A stretch of DNA of 13,188 bases from contig JAPVSJ010000101.1 in the NCBI GenBank assembly GCA_047519745.1, positions 1-13,188 of the forward strand, in the 5' to 3' direction. A model generated the notes under the pieces. It worked only from the letters and a program-made list of their open reading frames with translations. It made no database searches and had not been told where the DNA came from. This DNA is from VRUE01 sp047519745. GTDB taxonomy: Bacteria; Actinomycetota; Thermoleophilia; Solirubrobacterales; 70-9. Made by a program: the position numbers and the translations under genes. Positions 1 to 6,156 of the stretch are shown one piece after another (position 1 is the first letter of the stretch; every line of letters begins with the position of its first letter).

Positions 1-1
1 G

Positions 2-91
2 GCGAGCTGCCCCGGGGCGGTGCAGGTATCGACCCTGAGCGCCGCCGGGGCGGCGGTCAACGGGGGCTTCTACGTGGAGCTCTACCGGTGA
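2..91 (+). CDS. C-terminal end of an unidentified protein (partial)
   Basis: An open frame enters from the left edge and ends with TGA at 89-91. Its last residues read VNGGFYVELYR, preceded by a small-residue, Val/Ser/Ala-rich stretch that would suit an extracellular or beta-rich domain. Only about 29 residues are visible, so the family cannot be named. The stop lies one base before the GTG start of the next gene, which suggests the two are co-transcribed and perhaps translationally coupled. The call rests on frame, codon bias and stop placement only. Confidence 0.5.
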   Translation, partial: ASCPGAVQVSTLSAAGAAVNGGFYVELYR

Positions 92-92
92 G

Positions 93-1307
93 GTGAGTGC
101 CGTCAGTCGGCCAGAGCGGGCGAGCGGAGCGCGCCGCGAGCGCGCCGGCGCCCTGCTGGCGGACCGGCTGCGCGAGCGGCGGGCCGAGATCGAGCAGGCG
201 ATCCTCGACCGGGCCTACGGGGTATCGGACCCGGGCGATGCCGCCGATCCCGAGTACGTCCACGGTCTGCGGGCGGCGATTGGAGCGGCGATCGACTACG
301 GCTTGGCCGGGCTCGAGATCCCTGGGGGCAAGGCTCCCCAGACCCCTCCCATCCTGCTCGTCCAGGCCCGTATGGCTGCCCGCAACGAGGTGAGCCTCGA
401 CACAGTGCTGCGCCGCTACTTCGCAGGTTACGCGCTCTTTGGCGACTTCGTTCTCGAGGAGGCTCAGGTAGAAGGCAATCTGCGAGACGCCTCGCTGAAG
501 CGCCTCTTGCGGGCACAGGCGACCCTCTTCGACCGGCTTCTCGCCGCGGTGAGCGAGGAGCACGGCCGCGAGGGCGATGAGCGTCTCGATACAGCCGAAG
601 AGCGCCGCGCGGAGCTGGTCGCGAGGCTCCTGGCCGCCGAGCAGCTCGATGCCGCCGAGCTCGCGTATGACCTCGACGCCTCCCATCTTGGCCTCGTCGC
701 CAAGGGCCCCGGGGCTCCGGAGGCGGTACGCGAGCTGGCCACAACACTCGACCGCCGCCAGCTCATCCTTCGCCGACCGGAGGGCACCATCTGGGCCTGG
801 CTCGGTGGTCGCCGCCCGCTCGAGCCCGCAACGCTCGAACGCCTCGCGCCGTCGATCCTTCCGCCCGCACTCCTTCTCGCCACCGGCGAGCCCGGACATG
901 GCCCTGCAGGCTGGCGCCTCACTCACCGACAGGCCAGAGCGGCCCTGTCGATCGCCGTACACAGACCCGAGCCCTTCACTCGCTATGCCGACATCGCCCT
1001 GCCCGCCTCGATGCTTCAGGATGACCTCCTCGTCGAGTCATTGCGCTGGCTTTATCTCGCGCCGCTCTCGCGGCAGCCCGATGGCGGCGTCGCGCTACGG
1101 CACACTCTGCGCGCCTATTTCACAGCTGGCCGCAACGTCTCCTCGGCGGCGGCGGCGCTGGGCGTGAGCAGGCAGACAACCGCCAAGCGCCTGCGGTCCG
1201 CGGAGGAGCTGGTCGGCCGCTCACTCGCCATCTGTGCCTCCGAGATGGAGGCTGCGCTTCGCCTCGAGGAATACGGCGTCAATGTGACAAGAGACAGCCG
1301 GACCTGA
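93..1307 (+). CDS. PucR/CdaR-type transcriptional regulator
   Basis: A 404-residue protein built like a PucR/CdaR-family regulator. Residues about 20-155 form a helical N-terminal region resembling the RsbRD-type N-terminal domain often found in these proteins (a long charged helix, then ARNEVSLDTVLRRYFAGYAL). The middle, about 165-290, is a degenerate sensor-like region. Residues about 335-392 are a typical PucR C-terminal helix-turn-helix: an LRHTLRAYF helix, then AAALGVSRQTTAKRL, then a LVGRSL-like segment and a closing ALRLEEY helix. It probably binds DNA in the cytoplasm, but its ligand and targets are unknown. The GTG start at 93 follows the upstream stop by one base and has only a weak Shine-Dalgarno sequence, so a slightly later start is possible. 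The C-terminal domain assignment is firm; the N-terminal one is less so. Confidence 0.85.
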   Translation: MSAVSRPERASGARRERAGALLADRLRERRAEIEQAILDRAYGVSDPGDAADPEYVHGLRAAIGAAIDYGLAGLEIPGGKAPQTPPILLVQARMAARNEVSLDTVLRRYFAGYALFGDFVLEEAQVEGNLRDASLKRLLRAQATLFDRLLAAVSEEHGREGDERLDTAEERRAELVARLLAAEQLDAAELAYDLDASHLGLVAKGPGAPEAVRELATTLDRRQLILRRPEGTIWAWLGGRRPLEPATLERLAPSILPPALLLATGEPGHGPAGWRLTHRQARAALSIAVHRPEPFTRYADIALPASMLQDDLLVESLRWLYLAPLSRQPDGGVALRHTLRAYFTAGRNVSSAAAALGVSRQTTAKRLRSAEELVGRSLAICASEMEAALRLEEYGVNVTRDSRT

Positions 1308-1338
1308 GTTTCCACATTGTGAGAGCGAGGCACCCCCT

Positions 1339-1368
1339 TTGAGTGAGAACGTGGATGCACTGTTACAT
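1339..1368 (+). promoter_or_regulatory. Possible promoter of the secreted-protein gene
   Basis: TTGAGT (1339-1344) and TTACAT (1363-1368) are separated by 18 bases, with TG directly before the second box. The predicted start would fall next to the ribosome binding site GGAGG at 1375-1379, giving a very short leader. This is a pattern match only. Confidence 0.3.
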
Positions 1369-1374
1369 ACACAC

Positions 1375-1379
1375 GGAGG
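1375..1379 (+). promoter_or_regulatory. Ribosome binding site fixing the start at 1387
   Basis: GGAGG lies 7 bases before ATG 1387. The same frame is open from an upstream TTG at 1339, but this site and the signal peptide that begins at 1387 both choose ATG 1387. Confidence 0.8.
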
Positions 1380-1386
1380 TGCATCG

Positions 1387-2028
1387 ATGCGTAAGCACGT
1401 GTTCACGGTGGCGCTCGCCTCGCTGTTGGCGATCGCCGCACTCGCGGTTCCGACCATGGCTTCTGCCTCACCCGTCCTGGAATATGAATGGGGCGAAGAA
1501 GTGCCGGTGGGGGAAGCGTTCAACCAGAACGCTTTGGAATTCCAACTGTACAGCCTCAATTCGGGTGTTGCCATTACCTGCTTTCAAGGCGAACTGAATG
1601 GGGCGGTGGCCGCCAATTCTGGTTCGGAAATTGTTGGTGAAATCGCTGAAGGTTCGTTCGGCGAATGTCACACGTACTACGGTGGGTATCTCACGGTCGA
1701 ATTCGAAGAAATGACTGGCATGCCGTGGTGCTACAGCTCGACCACGTTGGGGTCGGCCGTGCTTAAATCGTGTAAATCGAATACGTTTGGGTTCCGGCTG
1801 AGTATGCGCGAACCGGGGGCGCCGAAAGCGCTCCTACACTGCGTGTATGGCGCTGAAAAACTGGGCGCTGCCTACAACATCGGCTCAGCGCCGCTGGTCA
1901 GCTCCCTCCCATCCAGCGGAACCCTGATCAGGCAGTCGGGATCCCAGGTCGGCTGCCCAGCGAAATTCCAGACGCAGCAGGTCGAATTTGAAGTCACCGC
2001 AGCGGGCAACCCTCTAATGATCAACTGA
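1387..2028 (+). CDS. Secreted six-cysteine protein of unknown function
   Basis: A 213-residue protein starting at ATG 1387, with GGAGG 7 bases upstream. It begins with a clear Sec signal peptide: MRKH, a hydrophobic core FTVALASLLAIAALAV, and an A-S-A cleavage motif near residues 25-27. The mature part has six cysteines (65, 94, 115, 129, 152, 190), enough for three disulfides, and is rich in Gly, Ser and Glu. There is no transmembrane anchor and no sorting motif, so it is probably released. The gene uses many AT-ending codons (GAA, AAA, AAT, TCG/TTG mixtures) and is visibly lower in GC than its neighbours, suggesting acquisition or a different expression regime. No catalytic motif is recognisable. 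A strong hairpin follows it, so it is probably monocistronic. Confidence 0.75.
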   Translation: MRKHVFTVALASLLAIAALAVPTMASASPVLEYEWGEEVPVGEAFNQNALEFQLYSLNSGVAITCFQGELNGAVAANSGSEIVGEIAEGSFGECHTYYGGYLTVEFEEMTGMPWCYSSTTLGSAVLKSCKSNTFGFRLSMREPGAPKALLHCVYGAEKLGAAYNIGSAPLVSSLPSSGTLIRQSGSQVGCPAKFQTQQVEFEVTAAGNPLMIN

Positions 2029-2057
2029 TACAGGCATCCGGCGACATCGTCGGGGTC

Positions 2058-2095
2058 GGGAACATGGGCCGGGGGAAACCCCGGCCCATGTTCCC
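2058..2095 (+). terminator. 17-bp perfect hairpin with GAAA loop
   Basis: The arms 2058-2074 and 2079-2095 are perfectly complementary over 17 bp and enclose the tetraloop GAAA (2075-2078). The hairpin starts 30 bases after the stop of the secreted-protein gene. No T-tract follows, which is common for high-GC actinobacterial terminators; it could also be an mRNA 3'-end stabiliser. The structure is read directly; the terminator role is inferred. Confidence 0.75.
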
Positions 2096-2173
2096 ATTCC
2101 ACGCCTAGCCCGCATTTGTGTCAGGATAGGAGACACCTCGCTGGCGGCCTTTTACCCCCGGAGGCAGGCAGGG

Positions 2174-2201
2174 TTGCTCACACGACAATCGCGTTTATAG
2201 T
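2174..2201 (+). promoter_or_regulatory. Promoter-like element of the decayed TetR-like gene
   Basis: TTGCTC (2174-2179), a 16-base spacer and TATAGT (2196-2201) resemble a sigma-70 promoter. The -10 box ends only 13 bases before ATG 2215, so a transcript would be nearly leaderless. The stretch 2184-2201 matches 15 of 18 positions of 5572-5589, upstream of the intact plus-strand paralog, and GTTTATAGT recurs upstream of the minus-strand paralog. Confidence 0.5.
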
Positions 2202-2214
2202 CCCGGTCGCCTCT

Positions 2215-2695
2215 ATGGACGACCGGGCGCAGGCACGGGGGGGCTGCCGAGGATTTCGGCTCGACTTTAGTGCGGCTGCAGGTGCGGGTCGACACAGCCT
2301 GCGCCGCCGAGGCGGACTGGACGGCGGGCATGGTGGCGTGCGTGCGCGCTGTACTCGACTTCGCTGCCGGCCGACCCCGCTGCGGCACGCCTGCTTACCA
2401 GCGACGCGCTGGCGGCCGGTAAGGAGGCTCGCCCGCATGGTCGCCCACTTCGCCGAGCGGCTACTGCCCGGACGCGCCCTGCGGCCACAGGGTGAGCCGC
2501 TGCCCGAGATCGTCGAGAAATGGGTGGTGGGCGGCCTCGCCACCATTGTTGCCCATCGCATCGACATGGCAGGAGGAGAAGCCGCCGGAGGTGGCAGCCG
2601 AGGCGATCCAGTCCGTCCTCACCCCTACCTCGCTCGGCGCCGCCGAGGTAGCCCGGGTCGCCCTCGCCGATCCGGGCTGCACCGCACACCGCTAA
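2215..2695 (+). pseudogene. Decayed TetR C-terminal-like gene (HTH-less paralog)
   Basis: Pieces of one protein lie in successive frames and align with the intact genes at 5646-6143 and 4865-5377. ATG 2215 gives MDDRAQARG. After a run of seven G (2237-2243) the frame changes to give DFGSTLVRLQ, DTACAAEADW and RAVLDFAA. After a C-run at 2375-2378 it shifts again to give PAAARLLTSDALAAGK. Near 2420 it shifts once more, with several residues missing, to give ARMVAHFAERLL and GGLATIVAHRID. Near 2570 it shifts to PPEVAAEAIQSVLTP, ending at TAA 2693-2695. Single-base removal in the G-run and C-run restores the frame at each place. It contains only the ligand/dimer-type C-terminal portion of TetR proteins. 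Multiple independent lesions make a single sequencing error unlikely. Confidence 0.75.
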
Positions 2696-2708
2696 AGTTG
2701 ATCGCAGC

Positions 2709-2781
<73 letters not shown>

Positions 2782-2829
2782 TCCCCGCCGTAAGGGGGAG
2801 AGATTGGTTGCCTGAGGCCTCGGTAGAGC

Positions 2830-3992
2830 ATGGGCAGTCTCTCGAGACCGCTGACGCTGGCGGCGTTCGTCGAAAACGTCTGGGCGCCGCGCGCCCGGCG
2901 CCGGCTTGCGCCGAAGACCTGGGAGCGGGACTCGATCGTCTACGAGAGGCACGTCCGGCCTGCGCTTGGCGATCTCCCGATCGCCGCGATCGACGTCGAG
3001 GATCTCGCCGAGTGGCAGGACGGGCTCGAAGAGGCGGGCGTCGGCTCTCCCACTGTGATCAAGGCGATGAGCATCGTCTCGAGCGTATTCCGCGAGGCCG
3101 CGAGGCCGCGAGGCGCCCGCGCTCCACCGGCGTCAGCGGCAATCCCGTTGCCCTGCTCGAGAAGCCGCGAGCGAGGCGGCGCAGGCGGCCGCTTGTCTGG
3201 GGGCCCGTCGTCGTCGAGCGCGTGCGTTTCGAGCTCCTAGTCGGCTCGCGGCGTATTGGTCGAGGCAAGCGCCTGGCGGCACTGCGCGACGCGCTCCTGA
3301 TCAGCCTGATGGAGATGACGGGCTGCCGGCCGGGCGAGGCACTCGGGCTGCGCTGGTCTGACATCGGCAATCGAGTTGCGATCGTCCGCAGGCTGAGCGG
3401 AAAGGATCTCGTCGAGGGCACGAAGACCGGCCGCCACCGCAGCGTCCCGCTGCTGAGGCCGCTGCGCGCGGATCTCGACCGGCTGCGACAGCTTTGTGAC
3501 GGCGCCGCGAGCGAGCACGTCTTCCGCACTCCGGCCGGTGGCCACTGGGTCGAGACCGACTGGCGCAACTATCGCTCACGCCATTTCCGCAGCGCGCTCA
3601 AGCGAGTCGAGGCGGGGTGGGACGGCTGGCGTGGGAGCCTCGACGATCCCGCCGCCGTCCGCGAGTCCGTTGCCGGCCTCGCCTCCACCCGCCCATATGA
3701 CCTCGGTCGCCACACGCACTCCGCGCTGATGCTCGCCTCGGGGATGAGCCTGCAGAGCCTTGCCCGAATCCAGGGACACGGCATCCGCGTCCTCGACGAG
3801 GCTTATTCCGAGCAGCTCACCGAGTTCGAGGAGCGTGCCGAGCGCATCGACCCCGTTGGTGAGATCGAAGCCGCACGGGAGCTGGTCTGGGCCCAGTCGG
3901 AGAATGGCCGCGACAGGCCCTACGATCAGGACTATGGCGACGCCGTTGACGACGCGCTCCGAGTGGCTGGCTGCACATCCACCCCCGGCTAG
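2830..3992 (+). pseudogene. Tyrosine recombinase/integrase, frameshifted
   Basis: ATG 2830 opens a SAM-like N-terminal core-binding domain (TLAAFVENVWAPRARRRLAP, then PALGDLPIAAIDVEDLAEWQ, then TVIKAMSIVSSVFREAA). That frame runs off into nonsense and stops at 3240. The catalytic domain continues in another frame from about 3105 to TAG 3992. It shows the box I arginine in TGCRPGEALGLRW (codon 3327), a lysine in GTKTGRHRSVPL (3423), R and H in YDLGRHTHSALM (3708, 3711), the GH histidine (3777) and the tyrosine nucleophile in DEAYSE (3804), nine residues after that histidine. Dropping one copy of the duplicated 8-mer at 3097-3112 fuses both halves into one protein. It is an integrase of the tRNA-targeting kind, probably inactive now. 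The last 59 bases overlap the next gene. Confidence 0.88.
3097..3112 (+). repeat. 8-bp tandem duplication (GCCGCGAG x2) breaking the integrase
   Basis: GCCGCGAG occurs at 3097-3104 and again at 3105-3112, preceded by CGCGAG, the last six bases of the same unit. Deleting one unit restores a continuous reading frame across the N-terminal and catalytic halves of the integrase (SSVFREAARRPRSTG). It is a classic replication-slippage product. Confidence 0.9.
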
Positions 3993-4368
3993 CCAACTCT
4001 CCGAGACCCTCGCCGGTATAGCCGACCGCGTTCGTGGCGGCGAGGGCTTTCAACACGCGGCACGCGAGTTTCTCGACGAGTTCTCGCTTCGCGCCGACGG
4101 TCGCTCGCGCGCCGAGGCGATCGCCGAGCGCCCTGAGCTCACCGGGGATGCTCGCTACGACGCGTATCTGGGGGCTCTCGCCGAGCATCTTGCCGCCGCA
4201 CACGGACTCGAGCGGCCCACCTGGTCGATCGAGCCAGATCGATTCTTGGATCGCTTCTGGTTTGTCAGCGAGGTGCCGGGGTTCCGCGCTGTGTCCATCG
4301 CTCAGGCCCCAGCCGCGTTCCGGCGACGTGGGGTGTTTGTGCCCGAGCGCTCCCTGCACCGGGTTTGA
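3934..4368 (+). CDS. Probable antitoxin-like partner of the nucleotidyltransferase
   Basis: A 144-residue soluble, acidic, mostly helical protein without signal peptide or membrane segment. The N-terminal part (EWLAAH, then LAGIADRVRGGEGFQHAAREFLDEF) looks helical. The C-terminal part carries a WSIEPDRFLDRFWFVSEVPG segment followed by FRAVSIAQAPAAFRRRGVFV. From memory, this C-terminal pattern accompanies DUF6036/AbiEii-type nucleotidyltransferase genes in Actinobacteria, so I read it as the cognate antitoxin or partner; that is family knowledge plus inference. No DNA-binding domain is evident. The start ATG 3934 has only a weak AGG upstream and lies inside the 3' end of the integrase; TTG 3946 is an alternative. 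Three bases separate its stop from the next ATG, so the two genes are certainly co-transcribed. Confidence 0.75.
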   Translation: MATPLTTRSEWLAAHPPPASQLSETLAGIADRVRGGEGFQHAAREFLDEFSLRADGRSRAEAIAERPELTGDARYDAYLGALAEHLAAAHGLERPTWSIEPDRFLDRFWFVSEVPGFRAVSIAQAPAAFRRRGVFVPERSLHRV

Positions 4369-4371
4369 GCG

Positions 4372-4875
4372 ATGAACCGCGACGAGATAGTCACCGCGCT
4401 GACCGCTCTGGCGGCCGAGTTGCAAAGGCGCGGCGTCAGCGCCGACATGTACGTGGTCGGGGGCGCCGCGATCTCGCTTGCCTTCGATGAGCGCCGGGCG
4501 ACGCGAGACATCGACGCAGTGTTCGAGCCGAAGAGCGTCGTCTACGAAGCCGCTGCCGCCGTTGCAGAGCAATGCGGACTTTCCTCGGGCTGGCTCAACG
4601 ACGCGGTCAAGGGTTTTCTTGCGGGAGACGACCCGGAGGCCACACAGGTGCTCGACCTGCCCGGCCTCCGCTGCCTGACTGCTTCACCGCGAATCCTGCT
4701 GGCGCTCAAGGTTCTCGCGCATAGGGTGGGTGAGGACGAGGAGGACCTGCGTCTCCTGGCGGCTGAGCTCGGCCTGGAGCGAGCGGACGAGGTTCTGGCG
4801 GTGGCCGAGGAGACCTTCGGCGATCGACTCGACCCGGCGGCTCGCTTCTTCGTCGAGGAGCTGTTCAGCGCCTAG
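4372..4875 (+). CDS. AbiEii/DUF6036-like nucleotidyltransferase (putative toxin)
   Basis: A 167-residue protein with a minimal nucleotidyltransferase fold. It has the GG signature in MYVVGGAAISLAF (G30-G31), 15 residues before the metal-binding D-x-D in TRDIDAVF (D46, D48). A later LLALKVLAHR segment (K113) followed by an acidic EDEEDLRLLA helix fits the substrate-side helix of AbiEii/MenT-type enzymes. Such proteins transfer nucleotides to tRNA or protein targets and act as toxins in two-gene toxin-antitoxin loci, usually with the partner gene first, as here. The target of this one is unknown. It starts at ATG 4372, three bases after its partner, and its 3' end overlaps the convergent gene on the other strand by 11 bases. 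The nucleotidyltransferase call is solid; the toxin role is inferred from family and layout. Confidence 0.82.
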   Translation: MNRDEIVTALTALAAELQRRGVSADMYVVGGAAISLAFDERRATRDIDAVFEPKSVVYEAAAAVAEQCGLSSGWLNDAVKGFLAGDDPEATQVLDLPGLRCLTASPRILLALKVLAHRVGEDEEDLRLLAAELGLERADEVLAVAEETFGDRLDPAARFFVEELFSA

Positions 4876-5377
4876 CGGCGGCGGCCTCGCGCGCTCTGTC
4901 GCGACCCACGTAAGGCGTCAGGGCGAACTCGATCGCGTCGGGGGCGAGCGCCGGCAGCGCGTCGGCGCGACCCATCTCGAGGCGCTGTGCCACGAGCATC
5001 AGGATCCCTCCCGCCAGTGCGTCCTCGAGCAGGCCGGGAAGCGTCTCGCCTTCGGGATTCTCCTCCCGCCCGCGGGCAAGCAGGCGGGCGAGGCGGTCGA
5101 CCGGGCGCCTCTGATGGGCGAGATCGCCCCGGTCCTGCGCCAGCGATTCGACCGTCAGGAGGTGCGCCGCGGCGGGCTCTTCGGCCGCGAACTCCAGCAC
5201 CGCCCGGATCACGGCCGCGGCCTGGGCCGGCCAATCGCCGTGCTCGCGTGCGCATGCCGTCTCGACCGCCATTCGCAGCTCGGCGAGCGCCGTCTCGAAG
5301 TCTCGCGCGAGATCGACGCTCCGAAGCCGGGGCGGCCGGCCTGAAGCCGTTCTCTGGGGCTGCTCCTGTCGCGACAT
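4865..5377 (-). CDS. HTH-less TetR C-terminal-like protein, copy A
   Basis: A 170-residue protein on the minus strand (ATG 5375-5377). After about 25 Arg/Gln/Ser-rich residues it matches the C-terminal half of TetR-family regulators: DFETALAELRMAV, then AVIRAVLEFAAEEPAAAHLL, then LPGLLEDALAGGI and the closing IEFALTPYVG. No helix-turn-helix is present, and I found none in the other frames upstream, so it has only a ligand/dimerisation-type domain. It is homologous to the gene at 5646-6143 and to the pseudogene at 2215-2695. No good Shine-Dalgarno sequence precedes ATG 5377. A promoter-like TTTACA-17-TATAGT sits about 95 bases upstream. It may pair with full-length TetR proteins or act as a free sensor; this is speculative. 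Confidence 0.75.
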   Translation of the reverse strand: MSRQEQPQRTASGRPPRLRSVDLARDFETALAELRMAVETACAREHGDWPAQAAAVIRAVLEFAAEEPAAAHLLTVESLAQDRGDLAHQRRPVDRLARLLARGREENPEGETLPGLLEDALAGGILMLVAQRLEMGRADALPALAPDAIEFALTPYVGRDRAREAAAARR

Positions 5378-5472
5378 GGGATTGCAGGCCCACTCTTGGC
5401 CGACTCGATCGTGCCGCCGAAGCTGGCGGTTGGCCGGACGGCCGATCGGTCCCCTGCACGGGCCAGCCGATC

Positions 5473-5501
5473 ACTATAAACCCAAATGTCTGATCTGTAA
5501 A
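5473..5501 (-). promoter_or_regulatory. Sigma-70-like promoter for copy A
   Basis: On the minus strand, TTTACA (5501-5496), exactly 17 bases, then TATAGT (5478-5473). This is a near-consensus promoter in an unusually AT-rich patch for this genome. It fires leftward toward the gene starting at 5377, leaving a leader of roughly 85-90 nt. Confidence 0.65.
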
Positions 5502-5571
5502 ACTGAACATCTGCCTATCGGTACGGCGCGGACGCGGCCCGCCTTGGCTCCACGGCCGTCGGCACGCGAAA

Positions 5572-5589
5572 GACAATCACGTTTATCAT
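5572..5589 (+). promoter_or_regulatory. Conserved GACAATC-CGTTTAT element upstream of copy B
   Basis: This 18-base stretch differs at three positions from 2184-2201 upstream of the decayed paralog. It contains TATCAT (5584-5589) as a possible -10 box, but no convincing -35 box lies 16-18 bases before it. CAAT at its left and ATTG just right of it give a loose dyad, so it could equally be an operator. Confidence 0.4.
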
Positions 5590-5645
5590 TGGCGAACCGT
5601 CGTGTTTGCGGCGGACGAGCTGATGGCCGGGCCGCGGGGGCGGGC

Positions 5646-6143
5646 ATGGATGGGAGAGCGAAGCAGCCGGGAGATTTCGTCAGCGCTTTCGAGAGCGCCT
5701 TCGCCCGCTTGCAGGTGACGCTCGAGATGGCCTGTGTAAGCGGCGGTCCCTGGCCCGAGCGGGTGCGCGTGGCGGTCCACCGCGCGCTCGACTTCGCCGC
5801 GACGGAACCAGCAGCCGCCGGCGTCTTGACCAACGCGGCGCTGGCGCAGGGCGCCCATGGGCTCGAACGCTACGAGCGGCTGATGGCCTACCTCGCGGGC
5901 CTGCTCGAGCTGGGCCGTGCCGAGAGCCCGCACGGCGCCGATCTTCCGGCGACGACAGAGCGCTCGCTCGCCGGCGGCGTGGCAACGATCGTCGCCAACC
6001 GGGTCGAGCGCGGGCGGGCGGCAGAGCTACCGGAGCTGACCGCCGAGGTGGTCCAGTTCGTCCTCACTCCCTATATGGGGACTGAGGAAGCGAGGCGGAT
6101 GGCGACGGCAGACGACTGGCCAGGCAGCCAGCCAGACCGGTAG
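5646..6143 (+). CDS. HTH-less TetR C-terminal-like protein, copy B
   Basis: A 165-residue protein from ATG 5646 that corresponds to the C-terminal half of a TetR regulator: DFVSAFESAFARLQVTLEMA, then ALDFAATEPAAAGVL, then LERYERLMAYLAGLLELGRA, then SLAGGVATIVANRV and VVQFVLTPYMGTEEARRM. The DNA-binding helix-turn-helix of TetR proteins is absent. The frame is open further upstream, but that stretch shows no HTH and lacks homology to the relatives. The start at 5646 is supported by the pseudogene, which begins M-D-D-R-A against M-D-G-R-A here. It runs divergently from copy A and ends 13 bases before the acyl-CoA dehydrogenase start, so the two may share a transcript. A role as ligand sensor or modulator of a full-length TetR is inferred only. 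Confidence 0.78.
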   Translation: MDGRAKQPGDFVSAFESAFARLQVTLEMACVSGGPWPERVRVAVHRALDFAATEPAAAGVLTNAALAQGAHGLERYERLMAYLAGLLELGRAESPHGADLPATTERSLAGGVATIVANRVERGRAAELPELTAEVVQFVLTPYMGTEEARRMATADDWPGSQPDR

Positions 6144-6156
6144 GGTCCACCGCCGC

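Noticed and set aside
57..962. Open frame of about 300 codons antisense to the PucR-type gene
   Set aside because: The plus strand carries a recognisable PucR helix-turn-helix; the antisense product is compositionally a shadow.
1313..1321. Palindrome CACATTGTG after the PucR-type gene
   Set aside because: A 9-base palindrome alone is expected by chance and has no partner site nearby.
3817..4572. Open frame of 251 codons antisense to the toxin-antitoxin-like pair
   Set aside because: It crosses three plus-strand genes and their junctions without any domain-like pattern.
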